Below are positions 24,395 through 34,204 of a stretch of DNA of 64,000 nt, one piece after another. Source of the DNA: Methyloversatilis discipulorum (GTDB lineage: Bacteria > Pseudomonadota > Gammaproteobacteria > Burkholderiales > Rhodocyclaceae). How positions within the stretch are numbered: position 1 is the stretch's first letter; every line of letters starts with the position of its first letter. Where the stretch lies: positions 1 through 64,000 of the forward strand of contig NZ_JADMJL010000038.1 in the NCBI RefSeq assembly GCF_018780585.1, read 5' to 3'. The notes under the pieces were generated by a model, which saw only the letters and a list, made by a program, of their open reading frames with translations, made no database searches and was not told the DNA's origin. The position numbers and the translations under genes are program-made.

Positions 24395-25255
24395 TCAGCC
24401 CACCATGGTTTTCGCCATCGCGTAGATTTCCGACGCGTCGAGCGAAATGTCGTTGCTTTCGAACAGCTTGCCGACGCAGGCGCGCTGCAGCGCGATCTTC
24501 AGCGCGCCGAAGCCGATGGCGCCGAACACGATCTTGCCGTGCTTGACCACGCCCTTGTCCATCATGTCGATGCCTTCGATGCCCAGCGGCGGCGTCGCGT
24601 TGGCGTCGGCAATCATTTCAAGCGTCGGGTTGTCCTTCCAGTGACGCTCTTCCAGCAGCTGGATGCCGCCGGCGCCGGTGGCGATGACCACGTTCGCGCC
24701 TTCGATGGCACGGCCGCGCGCGTCGTTGTCAGCCGCTTCGGCGACCGCGACGTCGAGGTTGAAGTTGGCCTTGAGCTGCTTGGCGGCTTCTTCGGCGGTG
24801 GCGATCTTGCGCGACACCAGCGTCACCGTGGCGCCCTCGCTGGCCAGCATCACGGCAGCGCGCGTGCCGACCGGGCCGGTGCCGCCGAGGATGACCGCCT
24901 TCTTGCCCTTCAGCGAACCGCTGTGCGCCAGCCAGGCGACGCAGGCGGCTGCCGTGGTGTTCGAGCCGTTGGAGTCGAGCATCACCGACACGCGGAAGTT
25001 CGAGAAGAACTTCTTCTTGACCGCCTTGAACAGCGTTTCGCCTTCGGCCATGTTGCTGCCGCCGATGAAGATGGCGGTGTTCTTCTTGTCCTTCGGTGCG
25101 CGGGTGAAGATCGCACCGTCGACCATGGCGCCGACGTTGTGCGGATGCACGCCGCCGTAGCCGATCACGTGGTCCGCGCCACCGTCGTGGCACACGACGC
25201 TGTCGAACACCGACGGATGTTCATCGGTATCGAATTGGTAAAGCAGCTTTTTCAT
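24395..25255 (-). CDS. mtdA: NADP-dependent methylene-H4F/methylene-H4MPT dehydrogenase MtdA
   Basis: Oxidises or reduces the methylene group on tetrahydrofolate (and on methanopterin) with NADP. 286 residues from the ATG ending at 25255, matching the Methylobacterium enzyme (288). The N-terminus MKKLLYQFDTDEHPSVFDS is characteristic of MtdA. The nucleotide-binding motif ILGGTGPVGTRAAVMLA lies about residue 130 and is followed by LVSRK, the NADP-phosphate-binding region. With FchA and FtfL it forms the H4F route that supplies the serine cycle. Confidence 0.96.
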   Translation of the reverse strand: MKKLLYQFDTDEHPSVFDSVVCHDGGADHVIGYGGVHPHNVGAMVDGAIFTRAPKDKKNTAIFIGGSNMAEGETLFKAVKKKFFSNFRVSVMLDSNGSNTTAAACVAWLAHSGSLKGKKAVILGGTGPVGTRAAVMLASEGATVTLVSRKIATAEEAAKQLKANFNLDVAVAEAADNDARGRAIEGANVVIATGAGGIQLLEERHWKDNPTLEMIADANATPPLGIEGIDMMDKGVVKHGKIVFGAIGFGALKIALQRACVGKLFESNDISLDASEIYAMAKTMVG

Positions 25256-25331
25256 TGTGATGTCTCGGATGTCTGGAAGAGAGGAATCCGCCGGCCGCAC
25301 AGCCGACGGACCTTGAGGCGTGTCGCGGCGA

Positions 25332-26282
25332 TCAGGTCACCGTATTGACCGGGCTGCCCTTGACGTAGGCTTCGACGTTGTCGATCAGCTGGTCGGCCAG
25401 GAACTGCATCGCGCCGTCCGAGGCCCAGGCCACGTGCGGGGTCAGGATGAAGTTGGGCAGACGCAGGTCGAGCAGCGGGTTGCCTTCCTTCGGCGGTTCC
25501 TTGGTCAGCACGTCGAAACCGGCGCCGCCGATGATGCCTTCCTTCAGCGCGGTGACGAGGTCTTCCTCGTGCACCAGCCCGCCGCGGGCGGTGTTGATCA
25601 GGATGGCGCTGCGCTTCATCTTCTTGAACTGCTCCATGCTGAACATGTTGCGGCTTTCCGGCGTCAGCGGGCAGTGCAGAGAGATGATGTCGGACTGGGC
25701 CAGCACTTCTTCCACCGGCGTGAATTCCACGCCCGGCGCCTTCGGGCCCGGATGGTCGGCGAACAGCACCTTCATGCCGAAGCCGCGGGCGATCTTGGCC
25801 GTGCCCTGACCGAGCACGCCTTCACCGAAAATGCCGATGGTGCTGTCGAAGAGGTCGTAGATCGGGTGGTCGAAGAAGCAGAACTGGTCCACCTCCTGCC
25901 AGCGGCCGCGCTCGACGTCCTGGCGGTAGGCGATGATGCTGCGGCGCAGGGCCAGGATCAGCGCGAACGCGTGTTCCGGAACGGTGTGCACCGCGTAGTT
26001 GCGGATGTTGGACACGACGATGCCGCGTTCGCGGCAGGCCGGCACGTCGATCACGTCGTAGCCGGTGGCGGCCACGCCGATCATCTTCAGGTTCGGCAGC
26101 TGGGCCAGCACGTCGCCGCGCAGCGGCACCTTGTTGGTGATGGCGACGGTGGCGTCCTTCAGGCGTTCGACGATCTGGTCCGGGGCGGTGGTGTCGTACT
26201 CAGCCCAGGTATGGTCGAAGGACGGACGACGGACATTGGCCTTCAGCGTGGAGCGGTCGAGAAACACAACGTGGTGCGACAT
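25332..26282 (-). CDS. hprA: Hydroxypyruvate reductase (serine cycle)
   Basis: NADH-dependent D-2-hydroxyacid dehydrogenase reducing hydroxypyruvate to D-glycerate. 316 residues from MSHHVVFLD, with a GGAAGAG site upstream; the longer reading frame into the sgaA gap is not coding. The nucleotide motif reads GIFGEGVLGQGTA, and the catalytic Arg, Glu and His are in NTARGGLV, DVLTKEPP and LTPHVAWAS. It lies between sgaA, which makes hydroxypyruvate, and mtdA. Confidence 0.96.
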   Translation of the reverse strand: MSHHVVFLDRSTLKANVRRPSFDHTWAEYDTTAPDQIVERLKDATVAITNKVPLRGDVLAQLPNLKMIGVAATGYDVIDVPACRERGIVVSNIRNYAVHTVPEHAFALILALRRSIIAYRQDVERGRWQEVDQFCFFDHPIYDLFDSTIGIFGEGVLGQGTAKIARGFGMKVLFADHPGPKAPGVEFTPVEEVLAQSDIISLHCPLTPESRNMFSMEQFKKMKRSAILINTARGGLVHEEDLVTALKEGIIGGAGFDVLTKEPPKEGNPLLDLRLPNFILTPHVAWASDGAMQFLADQLIDNVEAYVKGSPVNTVT

Positions 26283-26308
26283 GTCTCTTCCTTCTGTTCT
26301 ATGGATGT

Positions 26309-26364
26309 AAAAGGCCGGGCGAACCCGGCCGAGCAGCAGACACGCAGGCCCGCCGGAGCGGGCC
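26309..26364 (-). promoter_or_regulatory. Intercistronic hairpins between sgaA and hprA
   Basis: Read on the minus strand, a hairpin GGCCCGC-TCCG-GCGGGCC (26347-26364) is followed by GGCCGGG-TTCG-CCCGGCC with a UUUU run (26309-26330). The second resembles a weak terminator. Located inside an otherwise co-directional operon, it could set a lower level for hprA-mtdA-fchA than for glyA-sgaA, or protect mRNA ends. Confidence 0.55.
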
Positions 26365-26373
26365 GCCGCAATA

Positions 26374-27564
26374 TTACTTCGCCTGCGGAGCGTTCGTGCG
26401 CCAGTAGGTCGAGGCGGCCGCCACGCCCGAACCCGGGGTGACGTTGATGCCGTTGTCCAGCATCGACATTTCGGCACCGGCGATCGCGCTCATCAGCGAC
26501 AGCGCGTTCAGGTCGCCGAGGTGACCGATGCGGAACACCTTGCCGGCAACCTTCGACAGGCCGGCGCCGAGCGACAGGTTGTACTTGTTGTAGGCGTTGC
26601 TGATTACCTTGGCGGCGTCGAAACCTTCCGGCACCAGGATGGCGCTGACGGTGTTCGAGTACCACTCCGGTGCCTTGGCGCACAGGTTCAGCTTCCAGCC
26701 TTCCTGGACGGCGGCGCGGACGCCGTTGGCCAGGTATTCGTGGCGGGCGAAGATGTTCTCCAGGCCTTCTTCGAAGATGGTGTTCAGCGCTTCACGCATG
26801 CCGTACAGCATCGGGATCGACGGCGTGTAGGGGAAGTAGCCGGTGGCGTTGTTGCGCATCATGTCGCCGATGTCGAAGTAGCAGCGACGCGAGGTCGCGG
26901 TGTCCATCGCCTTCAGCGCCTTCGGGCTCATGCCCAGGATGCCCATGCCGGCCGGCAGCATGAAGCCCTTCTGCGAACCGGACACCGTGCAGTCGACGCC
27001 CCACTCGTCCATGCGGAAGTCGATCGACACCAGCGACGACACGGTGTCGACCATCAGCAGCGCCGGGTGGTTGGCGTTGTTCATCGCCTTGCGAACCTTG
27101 GCGATGTCGCTCGACACGCCGGTGGCGGTCTCGTTCTGGCAGGCCAGCACGGCCTTGATCTTGTGTTCCTTGTCGGCGCGCAGGATTTCTTCGTACTGGT
27201 CATAGGGCACGCCGGTGCCCCACTCGACGTCGAGCACCTGGACTTCGAAGCCCAGACGCTGCGCCATGTCGGCCCACAGGTGGCTGAACTGGCCGAAGCG
27301 CGAGCACAGCACCTTGTCGCCCGGCGACAGCGTGTTGGTCAGCGCGGCTTCCCACATGCCGGTACCGGATGCCGGGAAGGTGAAGATGGTGCCTTCGGTG
27401 GTCTTGAACACCTTCTTCAGGTCGGCCAGGACCGACAGCGCCAGTTCCGGGAACTTGGGCGAGCGGTGGTCTTCCTGCGGCACGACCATGGCGCGCAGGA
27501 TGCGCTCCGGCGTGTTGGTGGGACCAGGCACGTAAAGATGGTTACGACCGGCGATTCGAGACAT
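26374..27564 (-). CDS. sgaA: Serine-glyoxylate aminotransferase
   Basis: Transfers the amino group of serine to glyoxylate, giving hydroxypyruvate and glycine, a defining step of the serine cycle. 396 residues from MSRIAGRNHLYVPGPT; the upstream in-frame extension overlaps the glyA gap. The PLP lysine is in SGSQKGFMLPAG, and FTFPASGTGMWEAALTN is the phosphate-binding loop. Glycine produced here is the substrate of the neighbouring GlyA. Confidence 0.96.
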   Translation of the reverse strand: MSRIAGRNHLYVPGPTNTPERILRAMVVPQEDHRSPKFPELALSVLADLKKVFKTTEGTIFTFPASGTGMWEAALTNTLSPGDKVLCSRFGQFSHLWADMAQRLGFEVQVLDVEWGTGVPYDQYEEILRADKEHKIKAVLACQNETATGVSSDIAKVRKAMNNANHPALLMVDTVSSLVSIDFRMDEWGVDCTVSGSQKGFMLPAGMGILGMSPKALKAMDTATSRRCYFDIGDMMRNNATGYFPYTPSIPMLYGMREALNTIFEEGLENIFARHEYLANGVRAAVQEGWKLNLCAKAPEWYSNTVSAILVPEGFDAAKVISNAYNKYNLSLGAGLSKVAGKVFRIGHLGDLNALSLMSAIAGAEMSMLDNGINVTPGSGVAAASTYWRTNAPQAK

Positions 27565-27617
27565 GGCGAAACTCCTGTAATTGCTTTGAAAGATGTCGGG
27601 GTGGCTGACCGCTTGTT

Positions 27618-28874
27618 TTATTTGTTGCGGCCGTAGACCGGGAACGCGTCGCACAGCTTGGTGACGTCGGCGACCACGCGTGCGATCACGGCGTCGTCGT
27701 TCGGTGCGTCCAGCACGTCCACGATCAGGTTTGCAACTTGCTTCGCCTCGGCTTCCATAAAGCCGCGGGTCGTCATGGCAGGGCTGCCGATTCGAATGCC
27801 ACTGGTCACGAACGGCTTTTGCGGGTCGTTCGGGATGGCGTTCTTATTGACCGTGATGTGTGCACGGCCCAGCGCTGCTTCTGCGTCCTTGCCAGTGATG
27901 TTTTTGGCACGCAGATCGACGAGGAACAGGTGGGACTGAGTACGGCCCGAAACGATGCGCACGCCACGCTCGACGAGCGTTTCGGCCATCACCTGGGCGT
28001 TCTTCAGCACCTGTTGCTGGTAAGTCTTGAATTCCGGGGTCGCGGCTTCTTTGAAGGCGACGGCCTTGGCGGCGATGACGTGCATCAGCGGACCGCCCTG
28101 GATACCCGGGAAAATCATCGAGTTCAGCGGCTTCTCGAACTCGGCCTTGGCCATGATCACGCCACCGCGCGGGCCGCGCAGCGTCTTGTGCGTGGTCGAG
28201 GTGACGAAGTCGGCGATGCCGATCGGGCTCGGGTACAGGCCGGCAGCAATCAGGCCGGAGTAGTGGGCCATATCGACCAGCAGGTAGGCGCCGACCGAAT
28301 CAGCGATCTCGCGGAAGCGCTTGAAATCGATGTGCAGGGCGTAGGCGGACGCACCGGCCACGATCATCTTCGGCTTGTGTTCCTTGGCCAGCGCTTCGAC
28401 CTGTGCGTAGTCGATTGCTTCGGTTTCCGGATCCAGGCCGTAGGCCACGCCCTTGTAGATCTTGCCGGAGAAGTTCACCGACGAACCGTGGGTCAGGTGA
28501 CCGCCGTGCGCCAGCGACATGCCCAGGATGGTGTCGCCCGGCTGCAGCATCGCCATGTAGACACCGGCGTTGGCCTGCGAACCCGAATGCGGCTGCACGT
28601 TGGCGTATTCGGCGCCGAACAGTGCCTTCAGGCGATCGATCGCCAGCTGTTCCGCGACGTCGACATGCTCACAGCCACCGTAGTAACGCTTGCCCGGATA
28701 ACCTTCGGCGTACTTGTTCGTCAGTACGGAGCCTTGGGCTTCCATGACCGCCGGGCTGGCGTAGTTTTCCGACGCGATCAGCTCGATGTGGTGTTCCTGA
28801 CGGGCGTACTCCGCTTCCATGGCGGCCCACAGTTCGGGGTCGGAATGGGCGATGGTCTGTTTCGGGTCAAACAT
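27618..28874 (-). CDS. glyA: Serine hydroxymethyltransferase GlyA
   Basis: Combines methylene-tetrahydrofolate with glycine to make serine, the entry of one-carbon units into the serine cycle. 418 residues, usual length. The PLP lysine lies in [15 protein letters not shown] (about residue 229), and [12 protein letters not shown] and [12 protein letters not shown] are family signatures. It is the first gene of the minus-strand block. Some organisms keep a second glyA for biosynthesis; whether that is so here cannot be told. Confidence 0.97.
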   Translation of the reverse strand: MFDPKQTIAHSDPELWAAMEAEYARQEHHIELIASENYASPAVMEAQGSVLTNKYAEGYPGKRYYGGCEHVDVAEQLAIDRLKALFGAEYANVQPHSGSQANAGVYMAMLQPGDTILGMSLAHGGHLTHGSSVNFSGKIYKGVAYGLDPETEAIDYAQVEALAKEHKPKMIVAGASAYALHIDFKRFREIADSVGAYLLVDMAHYSGLIAAGLYPSPIGIADFVTSTTHKTLRGPRGGVIMAKAEFEKPLNSMIFPGIQGGPLMHVIAAKAVAFKEAATPEFKTYQQQVLKNAQVMAETLVERGVRIVSGRTQSHLFLVDLRAKNITGKDAEAALGRAHITVNKNAIPNDPQKPFVTSGIRIGSPAMTTRGFMEAEAKQVANLIVDVLDAPNDDAVIARVVADVTKLCDAFPVYGRNK

Positions 28875-29133
28875 TCGGATTACCTTTCTGATGTGAGCTT
28901 TCGGCCCGCGTCCTCTGCAGGCCTTATGAAGTAATACAAGGCAAGCAGACTATATCTGATGGATCAAGGGCCTCGTATCGGACTTTCTTATTGCCGTGAT
29001 AAGTATAAGTGAAGCTTAATTGAAAAGACCTCATCCATAATTCTTTACAACGAATCCGGTGTTCGACCCTGTGCGGGCACCTCGCGGTTCAGCGATGAAC
29101 CACCACTCTCTTCCACACGACAGAAGGTGAAGC
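28875..29133. promoter_or_regulatory. Divergent control region of the two serine-cycle operons
   Basis: This 259-bp gap separates glyA (minus) from mtkA (plus) and is visibly richer in A+T than its flanks. Two neighbouring dyads stand out: CTTAT-N7-ATAAG at 28987-29003 and TAAG-N5-CTTA at 29006-29018. The first has the T-rich/A-rich interrupted palindrome form used by LysR-type regulators. In Methylobacterium the LysR-type QscR controls serine-cycle operons; no lysR gene is in this window. Assignment as an operator is an inference. Confidence 0.6.
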
Positions 29134-30309
29134 ATGGACATTCACGAGTACCAAGCGAAAGAGCTTTTGGCGGGCTTCGGCGTGCCGGTGCCGCGCGGCA
29201 GCGTGGCCTACAGCCCCGACCAGGCCGTGTACACGGCGACCGAACTGGGCGGCTGGCACTGGGCGGTGAAGGCCCAGGTGCACTCCGGAGCCCGCGGCAA
29301 GGCCGGCGGCATCAAGCTGTGCAAGACCTACCATGAGGTCGATGCCGCCGCCCGCGAACTGCTGGGCAAGCGCCTGGTGACCATTCAGACCGGCCCCGAG
29401 GGCAAGCCCGTTCAGCGCGTCTACGTGGAAGTGGCCGAGCCGTTCGAGCGCGAACTGTATCTGGGCATCGTGCTGGACCGCAAAGCCGAGCGCGTTCGCG
29501 TCATCGCCTCTGCCGAAGGTGGGATGGAAATTGAAGAATTGGCACACAGTGCTCCGGAAAAGATCATGCAGGTCGTGGTCGAGCCGGCCGTCGGCCTGCA
29601 GGCCTTCCAGGCCCGCCAGATCGCTTTCGGTCTCGGCCTGTCGATCAAGCAGGTGTCACGTGCAGTGACCGCGATCATGGGTGCTTACCGCGCCTTCCGC
29701 GATCTCGACGCCACCATGGTCGAAATCAACCCGCTGGTCGTCACCAAGGACGACCGCGTGCTGGCGCTGGACGCCAAGATGTCCTTCGACGACAACGCGA
29801 TGTTCCGCCAGCGTGCCGTGGCCGACATGCGCGATCCGTCGCAGGAGGATCCGCGCGAAGTGCAGGCCGCCGAGCACAACCTGAACTACGTCGGCCTCGA
29901 TGGTGACATCGGCTGCATCATCAACGGTGCCGGTCTGGCCATGGCCACGATGGACACCATCAAGTACGCCGGCGGCGCACCGGCCAACTTCCTCGACGTC
30001 GGCGGTGGCGCCTCGCCCGAGCGTGTGGCCAATTCCTTCCGCCTGGTGCTGTCGGACAAGAACGTGAAGGCCATCCTGGTCAACATCTTCGCCGGTATCA
30101 ACCGCTGCGACTGGGTGGCTCAGGGCGTGGTGCAGGCCTGCAACGACATCGATATCACGGTGCCGCTGATCGTCCGCCTGGCCGGTACGAACGAGGAAGA
30201 GGGCCGTCGCATCATCCGCGAGAGCGGTCTGCCCATCATCAGCGCCGATTCGCTGACCGAAGCGGCCCAGAAGGCGGTCGATGCCGCCCGCGCCCACGCC
30301 GCCAGCTGA
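29134..30309 (+). CDS. mtkA: Malate-CoA ligase (malate thiokinase) beta subunit MtkA
   Basis: ATP-grasp subunit of the enzyme that makes malyl-CoA from malate, CoA and ATP. 391 residues, homologous to succinyl-CoA synthetase beta (SucC). The start [12 protein letters not shown] and the ATP-grasp segment [18 protein letters not shown] are clear, and the C-terminal part has the [12 protein letters not shown] loop and [16 protein letters not shown]. Co-location with mclA, ppc and ftfL makes malate rather than succinate the likely substrate. It is the first gene of the plus-strand serine-cycle block. Confidence 0.95.
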   Translation: MDIHEYQAKELLAGFGVPVPRGSVAYSPDQAVYTATELGGWHWAVKAQVHSGARGKAGGIKLCKTYHEVDAAARELLGKRLVTIQTGPEGKPVQRVYVEVAEPFERELYLGIVLDRKAERVRVIASAEGGMEIEELAHSAPEKIMQVVVEPAVGLQAFQARQIAFGLGLSIKQVSRAVTAIMGAYRAFRDLDATMVEINPLVVTKDDRVLALDAKMSFDDNAMFRQRAVADMRDPSQEDPREVQAAEHNLNYVGLDGDIGCIINGAGLAMATMDTIKYAGGAPANFLDVGGGASPERVANSFRLVLSDKNVKAILVNIFAGINRCDWVAQGVVQACNDIDITVPLIVRLAGTNEEEGRRIIRESGLPIISADSLTEAAQKAVDAARAHAAS

Positions 30310-30318
30310 GTGAAGAGA

Positions 30319-30392
30319 CCCCCACGCTCACTCCGTTCGCTGCCCCCCGAGGGGGCTGCGCTCGCCCTTGGGGCGGCCCGGCGGGCGGCGCG
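30319..30392 (+). repeat. GC-rich interspersed repeat in the mtkA-mtkB gap
   Basis: The 116-bp spacer contains a GC-rich element with a central hairpin GCCCCC-CGA-GGGGGC (30342-30356), flanked by CCCACGCTCACTCCG and GGGGCGGCCCGGCGGG segments. Elements of this type recur in intergenic regions of many betaproteobacteria. That statement is from general familiarity and not a search. Here it splits two genes whose products form one enzyme. Confidence 0.5.
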
Positions 30393-30425
30393 CGGCGAAT
30401 AACCGATGCACAAGAGGATTTAGTT

Positions 30426-31313
30426 ATGAGCATTCTGATCAACGAAAAGACCAAGATCATCGTCCAGGGCTTCACCGGCGACAAAGGTACCTTCCACGCC
30501 AAGGAGATGATCGAGTACGGCACCAACGTCGTCGGCGGCGTGACCCCGGGCAAGGGCGGCTCCACCCACCTCGGCAAGCCGGTGTTCAACACGGTTGCCG
30601 ATGCGGTCGCCGCGACCGGTGCCGAAGCATCGATCACCTTCGTCGCGCCGGCCTTCTGCGCCGACGCCATCATGGAAGCGGCCGACGCCGGCATCCAGCT
30701 GGTGTGCTCGATCACCGACGGCATCCCGGCGCAGGACATGATGCGCGTGAAGCGCTACTTCATGCGCTACCCGAAGGAGCGCCGCACGCTGATGGTCGGC
30801 CCGAACTGCGCCGGCATCATCAGCCCGGGCAAGGCCATGCTGGGCATCATGCCGGGCCACATCTACAAGCAGGGCAACATCGGCATCGTGTCCCGCTCGG
30901 GCACGCTGGGCTACGAAGCGGCGGCGCAGATGAAGCAGCTGGGCATCGGCGTGTCGACCTCGGTCGGCATCGGCGGCGACCCGATCAACGGCTCGTCCTT
31001 CCTTGACCACCTGATGAAGTTCCAGGAAGACCCGGACACCCACGCCGTGGTGATGATCGGTGAGATCGGCGGCCCGCAGGAAGCCGAAGCGTCCGCCTGG
31101 GTGAAGGAAAACATGAAGAAGCCGGTGATCGGCTACGTCGCCGGCCTGACCGCACCGAAGGGCCGCCGGATGGGCCACGCGGGCGCCATCATCTCGGCCG
31201 CCGGCGACTCGGCTGCCGAGAAGTCGGAAATCATGCGTTCCTTCGGCCTGACCGTCGCGCCGAGCGCCGGCGAGCTGGGCAGCACCGTGGCTTCCGTCCT
31301 GGCCAAGCTGTAA
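30426..31313 (+). CDS. mtkB: Malate-CoA ligase (malate thiokinase) alpha subunit MtkB
   Basis: CoA-binding and phosphohistidine subunit of malate thiokinase, 295 residues, homologous to SucD. It has the CoA-domain motif VQGFTGDKGTFHAKEMI near the N-terminus, GPNCAGIISPGKAMLG, SRSGTLGYEAAAQM, and the phosphorylated His in the RMGHAGAIIS block near residue 240. With MtkA it makes malyl-CoA for MclA. A GAGGATT site precedes the ATG. Confidence 0.95.
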   Translation: MSILINEKTKIIVQGFTGDKGTFHAKEMIEYGTNVVGGVTPGKGGSTHLGKPVFNTVADAVAATGAEASITFVAPAFCADAIMEAADAGIQLVCSITDGIPAQDMMRVKRYFMRYPKERRTLMVGPNCAGIISPGKAMLGIMPGHIYKQGNIGIVSRSGTLGYEAAAQMKQLGIGVSTSVGIGGDPINGSSFLDHLMKFQEDPDTHAVVMIGEIGGPQEAEASAWVKENMKKPVIGYVAGLTAPKGRRMGHAGAIISAAGDSAAEKSEIMRSFGLTVAPSAGELGSTVASVLAKL

Positions 31314-31405
31314 GAGCAGAGCAGCACGGGGCGCGCGGAGCGCGCCCTGCTTTCCGTCCGTCCCGGTGGGGCGGACGCCCGCCACCAGCCTGCGAGACTC
31401 CCACC

Positions 31406-34150
31406 GTGGTGAGTGATCCCATTTCCGTTCCCGCGTCTGCCGACGCCTCCGGGGCGGCTTTCTCGGAAAAGGCGATCGACCTGCTGTTTTCGCTGCTGCG
31501 CGAAGTGGTCGAACGCCACCATCCCGAACTGCTGCCGGTGCTTGCCGGCGAGTCGGGCAACAGTCTTTCCCCGCAGATGCTGGGCCGTGCCATCCAGGCC
31601 CAGGGCATCCTGTTCCAGCTGCTGTCGATCGCCGAGCAGAACGGCGCCATGCGCAAGCGGCGCGAGATCGAGCGCCACCAGGGCCGCGAAAGCCTGCCCG
31701 GCACCTTCGCCAGCGTGCTGGCGTCGGCGAAAAAGGCCGGCCTGTCGCCGGAGCGCGTGCGCGAGGCCTTCGCCGGCCTCAAGGTGCGCCCGGTGCTGAC
31801 CGCGCACCCGACCGAAGCCAAGCGCGTGACCGTGCTCGAACGGCATCGCCGCATCTACCGCATGCTGATCGAGCTCGAATCGCCGCGCTGGACGCCGCGC
31901 GAACGCCACGATCTCGAAGACGCGCTGCGCAACGAGATCGAACTGCTGTGGCTGACCGGCGAACTGCGGCTGGAAAAGCCGAACGTGTCGCAGGAAATCG
32001 CCTGGGGCCTGCACTTCTTCAACGAAACGCTGTTCGAGGTCGGCCCCGACGTGCTGGCGCGCGCCGACGAGGCGATGGCGCAGCACTTCGGCGAAGCGGA
32101 TCTGCCGGGCTTCCTCGAATTCGGTTCCTGGATAGGCGGCGACCGGGACGGCAATCCATTCGTCACCAATGCGATCACGCGCGGTGCGCTGGTCGAATGC
32201 CGGCTGGCCAGCCTGCGCCGCCACCGCCAGTCGGTGCTCGAACTGCTGCGTGGCCTGTCGGTAACCGAAGCGTCGCTCACGCTGTCCGGTGACTTCCGCG
32301 ACGCGCTGATGCTGGCGCTGGAAGAGAGCGGCGAGGGCAACGCGATCGCCGCGCGCAATCCGGGCGAACCGTTCCGCCAGTTCCTGGTGTGCGTGCTGGG
32401 CAAGCTGGACGACACCATTACCTGCACCCAGGCGGAAGAGGGCGCGGCCTGTCGTCGCGGCTACGAATCGGCCGACCGCCTGATCGCCGACCTGCGCACG
32501 CTCGAAGCTGGCCTGCGCGATGCGAAGCTCAGCCGCATCGCCGACACCGAAGTGGTGCCGCTGCGCCGCCAGATCGAAATGTTCCGCTTCAGCACGGTGC
32601 GTCTCGACGTGCGCGAGAACTCGACCCGCGTCACGCAGACGCTGGAAGTGCTGTGGCGCGCCAGCCGCGGCGAACCGGAGGACGTGCCGGCACCGGCGCA
32701 GGACAGCGCCGAATGGCGCGACTGGCTGCTGGCCGAACTGGCCGCGCCGCGCGCCGGTGTGCGCGACACCAGCGGCCTGCCGGCGGTTGCCGCCGAAACG
32801 CTGGGCCTGTTCCGCCTGATCGCGGAGATGCGCCCGCGTGTCGGCCGCGAAGCTTTCGGCAGCTTCATCCTCAGCATGACGCGCAATGTGTCGGACGTGC
32901 TCGGCGTCTATCTGCTGGCGAAGGAAGCCGGCCTGTACGCCGACCCGGCCGGAGTCGAGCGCTGTTCGCTGCCCATCATGCCGCTGTTCGAAACCATCGA
33001 TGACCTGCGCCGCGCGCCGGCCATCATGCGCGAGCTGCTGGCGATGCCGCTGATCAAGCGCTCGGTGCGCGCGCTGGGCGGCGTGCAGGAAGTGATGATC
33101 GGCTACTCCGACTCGAACAAGGACGGCGGCTTCCTGTCGTCGAACTGGGAACTGTTCAAGGCGCAGCAGAAGCTGACCGCGGTCGGCGGCGAAGCCGGCG
33201 TCAAGATCGCCTTCTTCCACGGTCGCGGCGGTTCGGTCAGCCGCGGCGGCGTGCCGGCCGGGCGCGCGATCGCCGCGCAGCCGGCCGGTTCGATCCAGGG
33301 CCTGTTCCGGCTGACCGAGCAGGGCGAGGTGATTTCGAGCAAGTACGCCAACAAGGGTACGGCCGCCTTCAACCTCGAACTGCTGGCTGCCAGCGTGTTC
33401 GACCACGCGCTGAAGTCCGGCCGCGCCGACGGTCCGCACGCGGTACCCGAATTCGACGACGCGCTCGAAGCGCTGTCGGGCGCGGCGCACGCGGCCTACC
33501 AGAACCTGATTTCGAATCCGGCGCTGGTCGGTTACTTCCAGGAAGCCAGCCCGCTGGAAGAGATTTCGCTGCTCAACATCGGCTCGCGCCCGGCGCGCCG
33601 TTTCGGTGCCAAGTCGCTGGCCGAGCTGCGCGCGATTCCGTGGGTGTTCGCCTGGTCGCAGAACCGCCACATCGTCACCGGCTGGTACGGCGTCGGCTCC
33701 AGCCTCGCCAATTTCATCGGCGTGCGCGGTGCCAGCGGCGAGGCGCTGCTGGCGCGCATGTTCAACGAGTCGCCGCTGTTCCGTCTCATCGTCGATGAAG
33801 TGGAAAAAACGCTGGCCGTGGTCGATCTCGACATCGCCCGCGAATACAGCCAGCTGGTGGCCGACGCCGGTGTGCGCGAGGAGGTGTTCGGCATGATCGC
33901 CCGCGAGTACGACATCACGCGCACGCAGATCCTGCGCCTGTCGGGCACCCGTGGCCTGGCCGAGCGCTTCCCCGACTACCGCCAGAAACTCGACCACCGG
34001 CTGCCGGTGGTCAACCAGGTGAGCCGCCAGCAGATTTCGCTGCTGCGCGCCTTCCGCATGACCGACGACGCCGCGCGGAAAGAGGAATTCCGCAAGGCCC
34101 TGCTGCTGTCGATCAACTGCGTGTCCGCCGGTTTCGGCGCCACCGGTTGA
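31406..34150 (+). CDS. ppc: Phosphoenolpyruvate carboxylase
   Basis: Carboxylates phosphoenolpyruvate to oxaloacetate, the CO2-fixing step of the serine cycle. 914 residues from a GTG at 31406 (another GTG follows at once, so the exact start is uncertain). Catalytic motifs: the His in VLTAHPTEAKRVT (about residue 134), GYSDSNKDGGF with the catalytic Lys (about 570), and FHGRGGSVSRGG. The C-terminus ends in ATG, the family's usual Thr-Gly pair. It lies between mtkB and mclA. Confidence 0.96.
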   Translation: MVSDPISVPASADASGAAFSEKAIDLLFSLLREVVERHHPELLPVLAGESGNSLSPQMLGRAIQAQGILFQLLSIAEQNGAMRKRREIERHQGRESLPGTFASVLASAKKAGLSPERVREAFAGLKVRPVLTAHPTEAKRVTVLERHRRIYRMLIELESPRWTPRERHDLEDALRNEIELLWLTGELRLEKPNVSQEIAWGLHFFNETLFEVGPDVLARADEAMAQHFGEADLPGFLEFGSWIGGDRDGNPFVTNAITRGALVECRLASLRRHRQSVLELLRGLSVTEASLTLSGDFRDALMLALEESGEGNAIAARNPGEPFRQFLVCVLGKLDDTITCTQAEEGAACRRGYESADRLIADLRTLEAGLRDAKLSRIADTEVVPLRRQIEMFRFSTVRLDVRENSTRVTQTLEVLWRASRGEPEDVPAPAQDSAEWRDWLLAELAAPRAGVRDTSGLPAVAAETLGLFRLIAEMRPRVGREAFGSFILSMTRNVSDVLGVYLLAKEAGLYADPAGVERCSLPIMPLFETIDDLRRAPAIMRELLAMPLIKRSVRALGGVQEVMIGYSDSNKDGGFLSSNWELFKAQQKLTAVGGEAGVKIAFFHGRGGSVSRGGVPAGRAIAAQPAGSIQGLFRLTEQGEVISSKYANKGTAAFNLELLAASVFDHALKSGRADGPHAVPEFDDALEALSGAAHAAYQNLISNPALVGYFQEASPLEEISLLNIGSRPARRFGAKSLAELRAIPWVFAWSQNRHIVTGWYGVGSSLANFIGVRGASGEALLARMFNESPLFRLIVDEVEKTLAVVDLDIAREYSQLVADAGVREEVFGMIAREYDITRTQILRLSGTRGLAERFPDYRQKLDHRLPVVNQVSRQQISLLRAFRMTDDAARKEEFRKALLLSINCVSAGFGATG

Positions 34151-34204
34151 TCGTTCGCCCCGACTTCTGAACAGACTTCGCACCATCCACCGGAGGAGAC
34201 ATCC

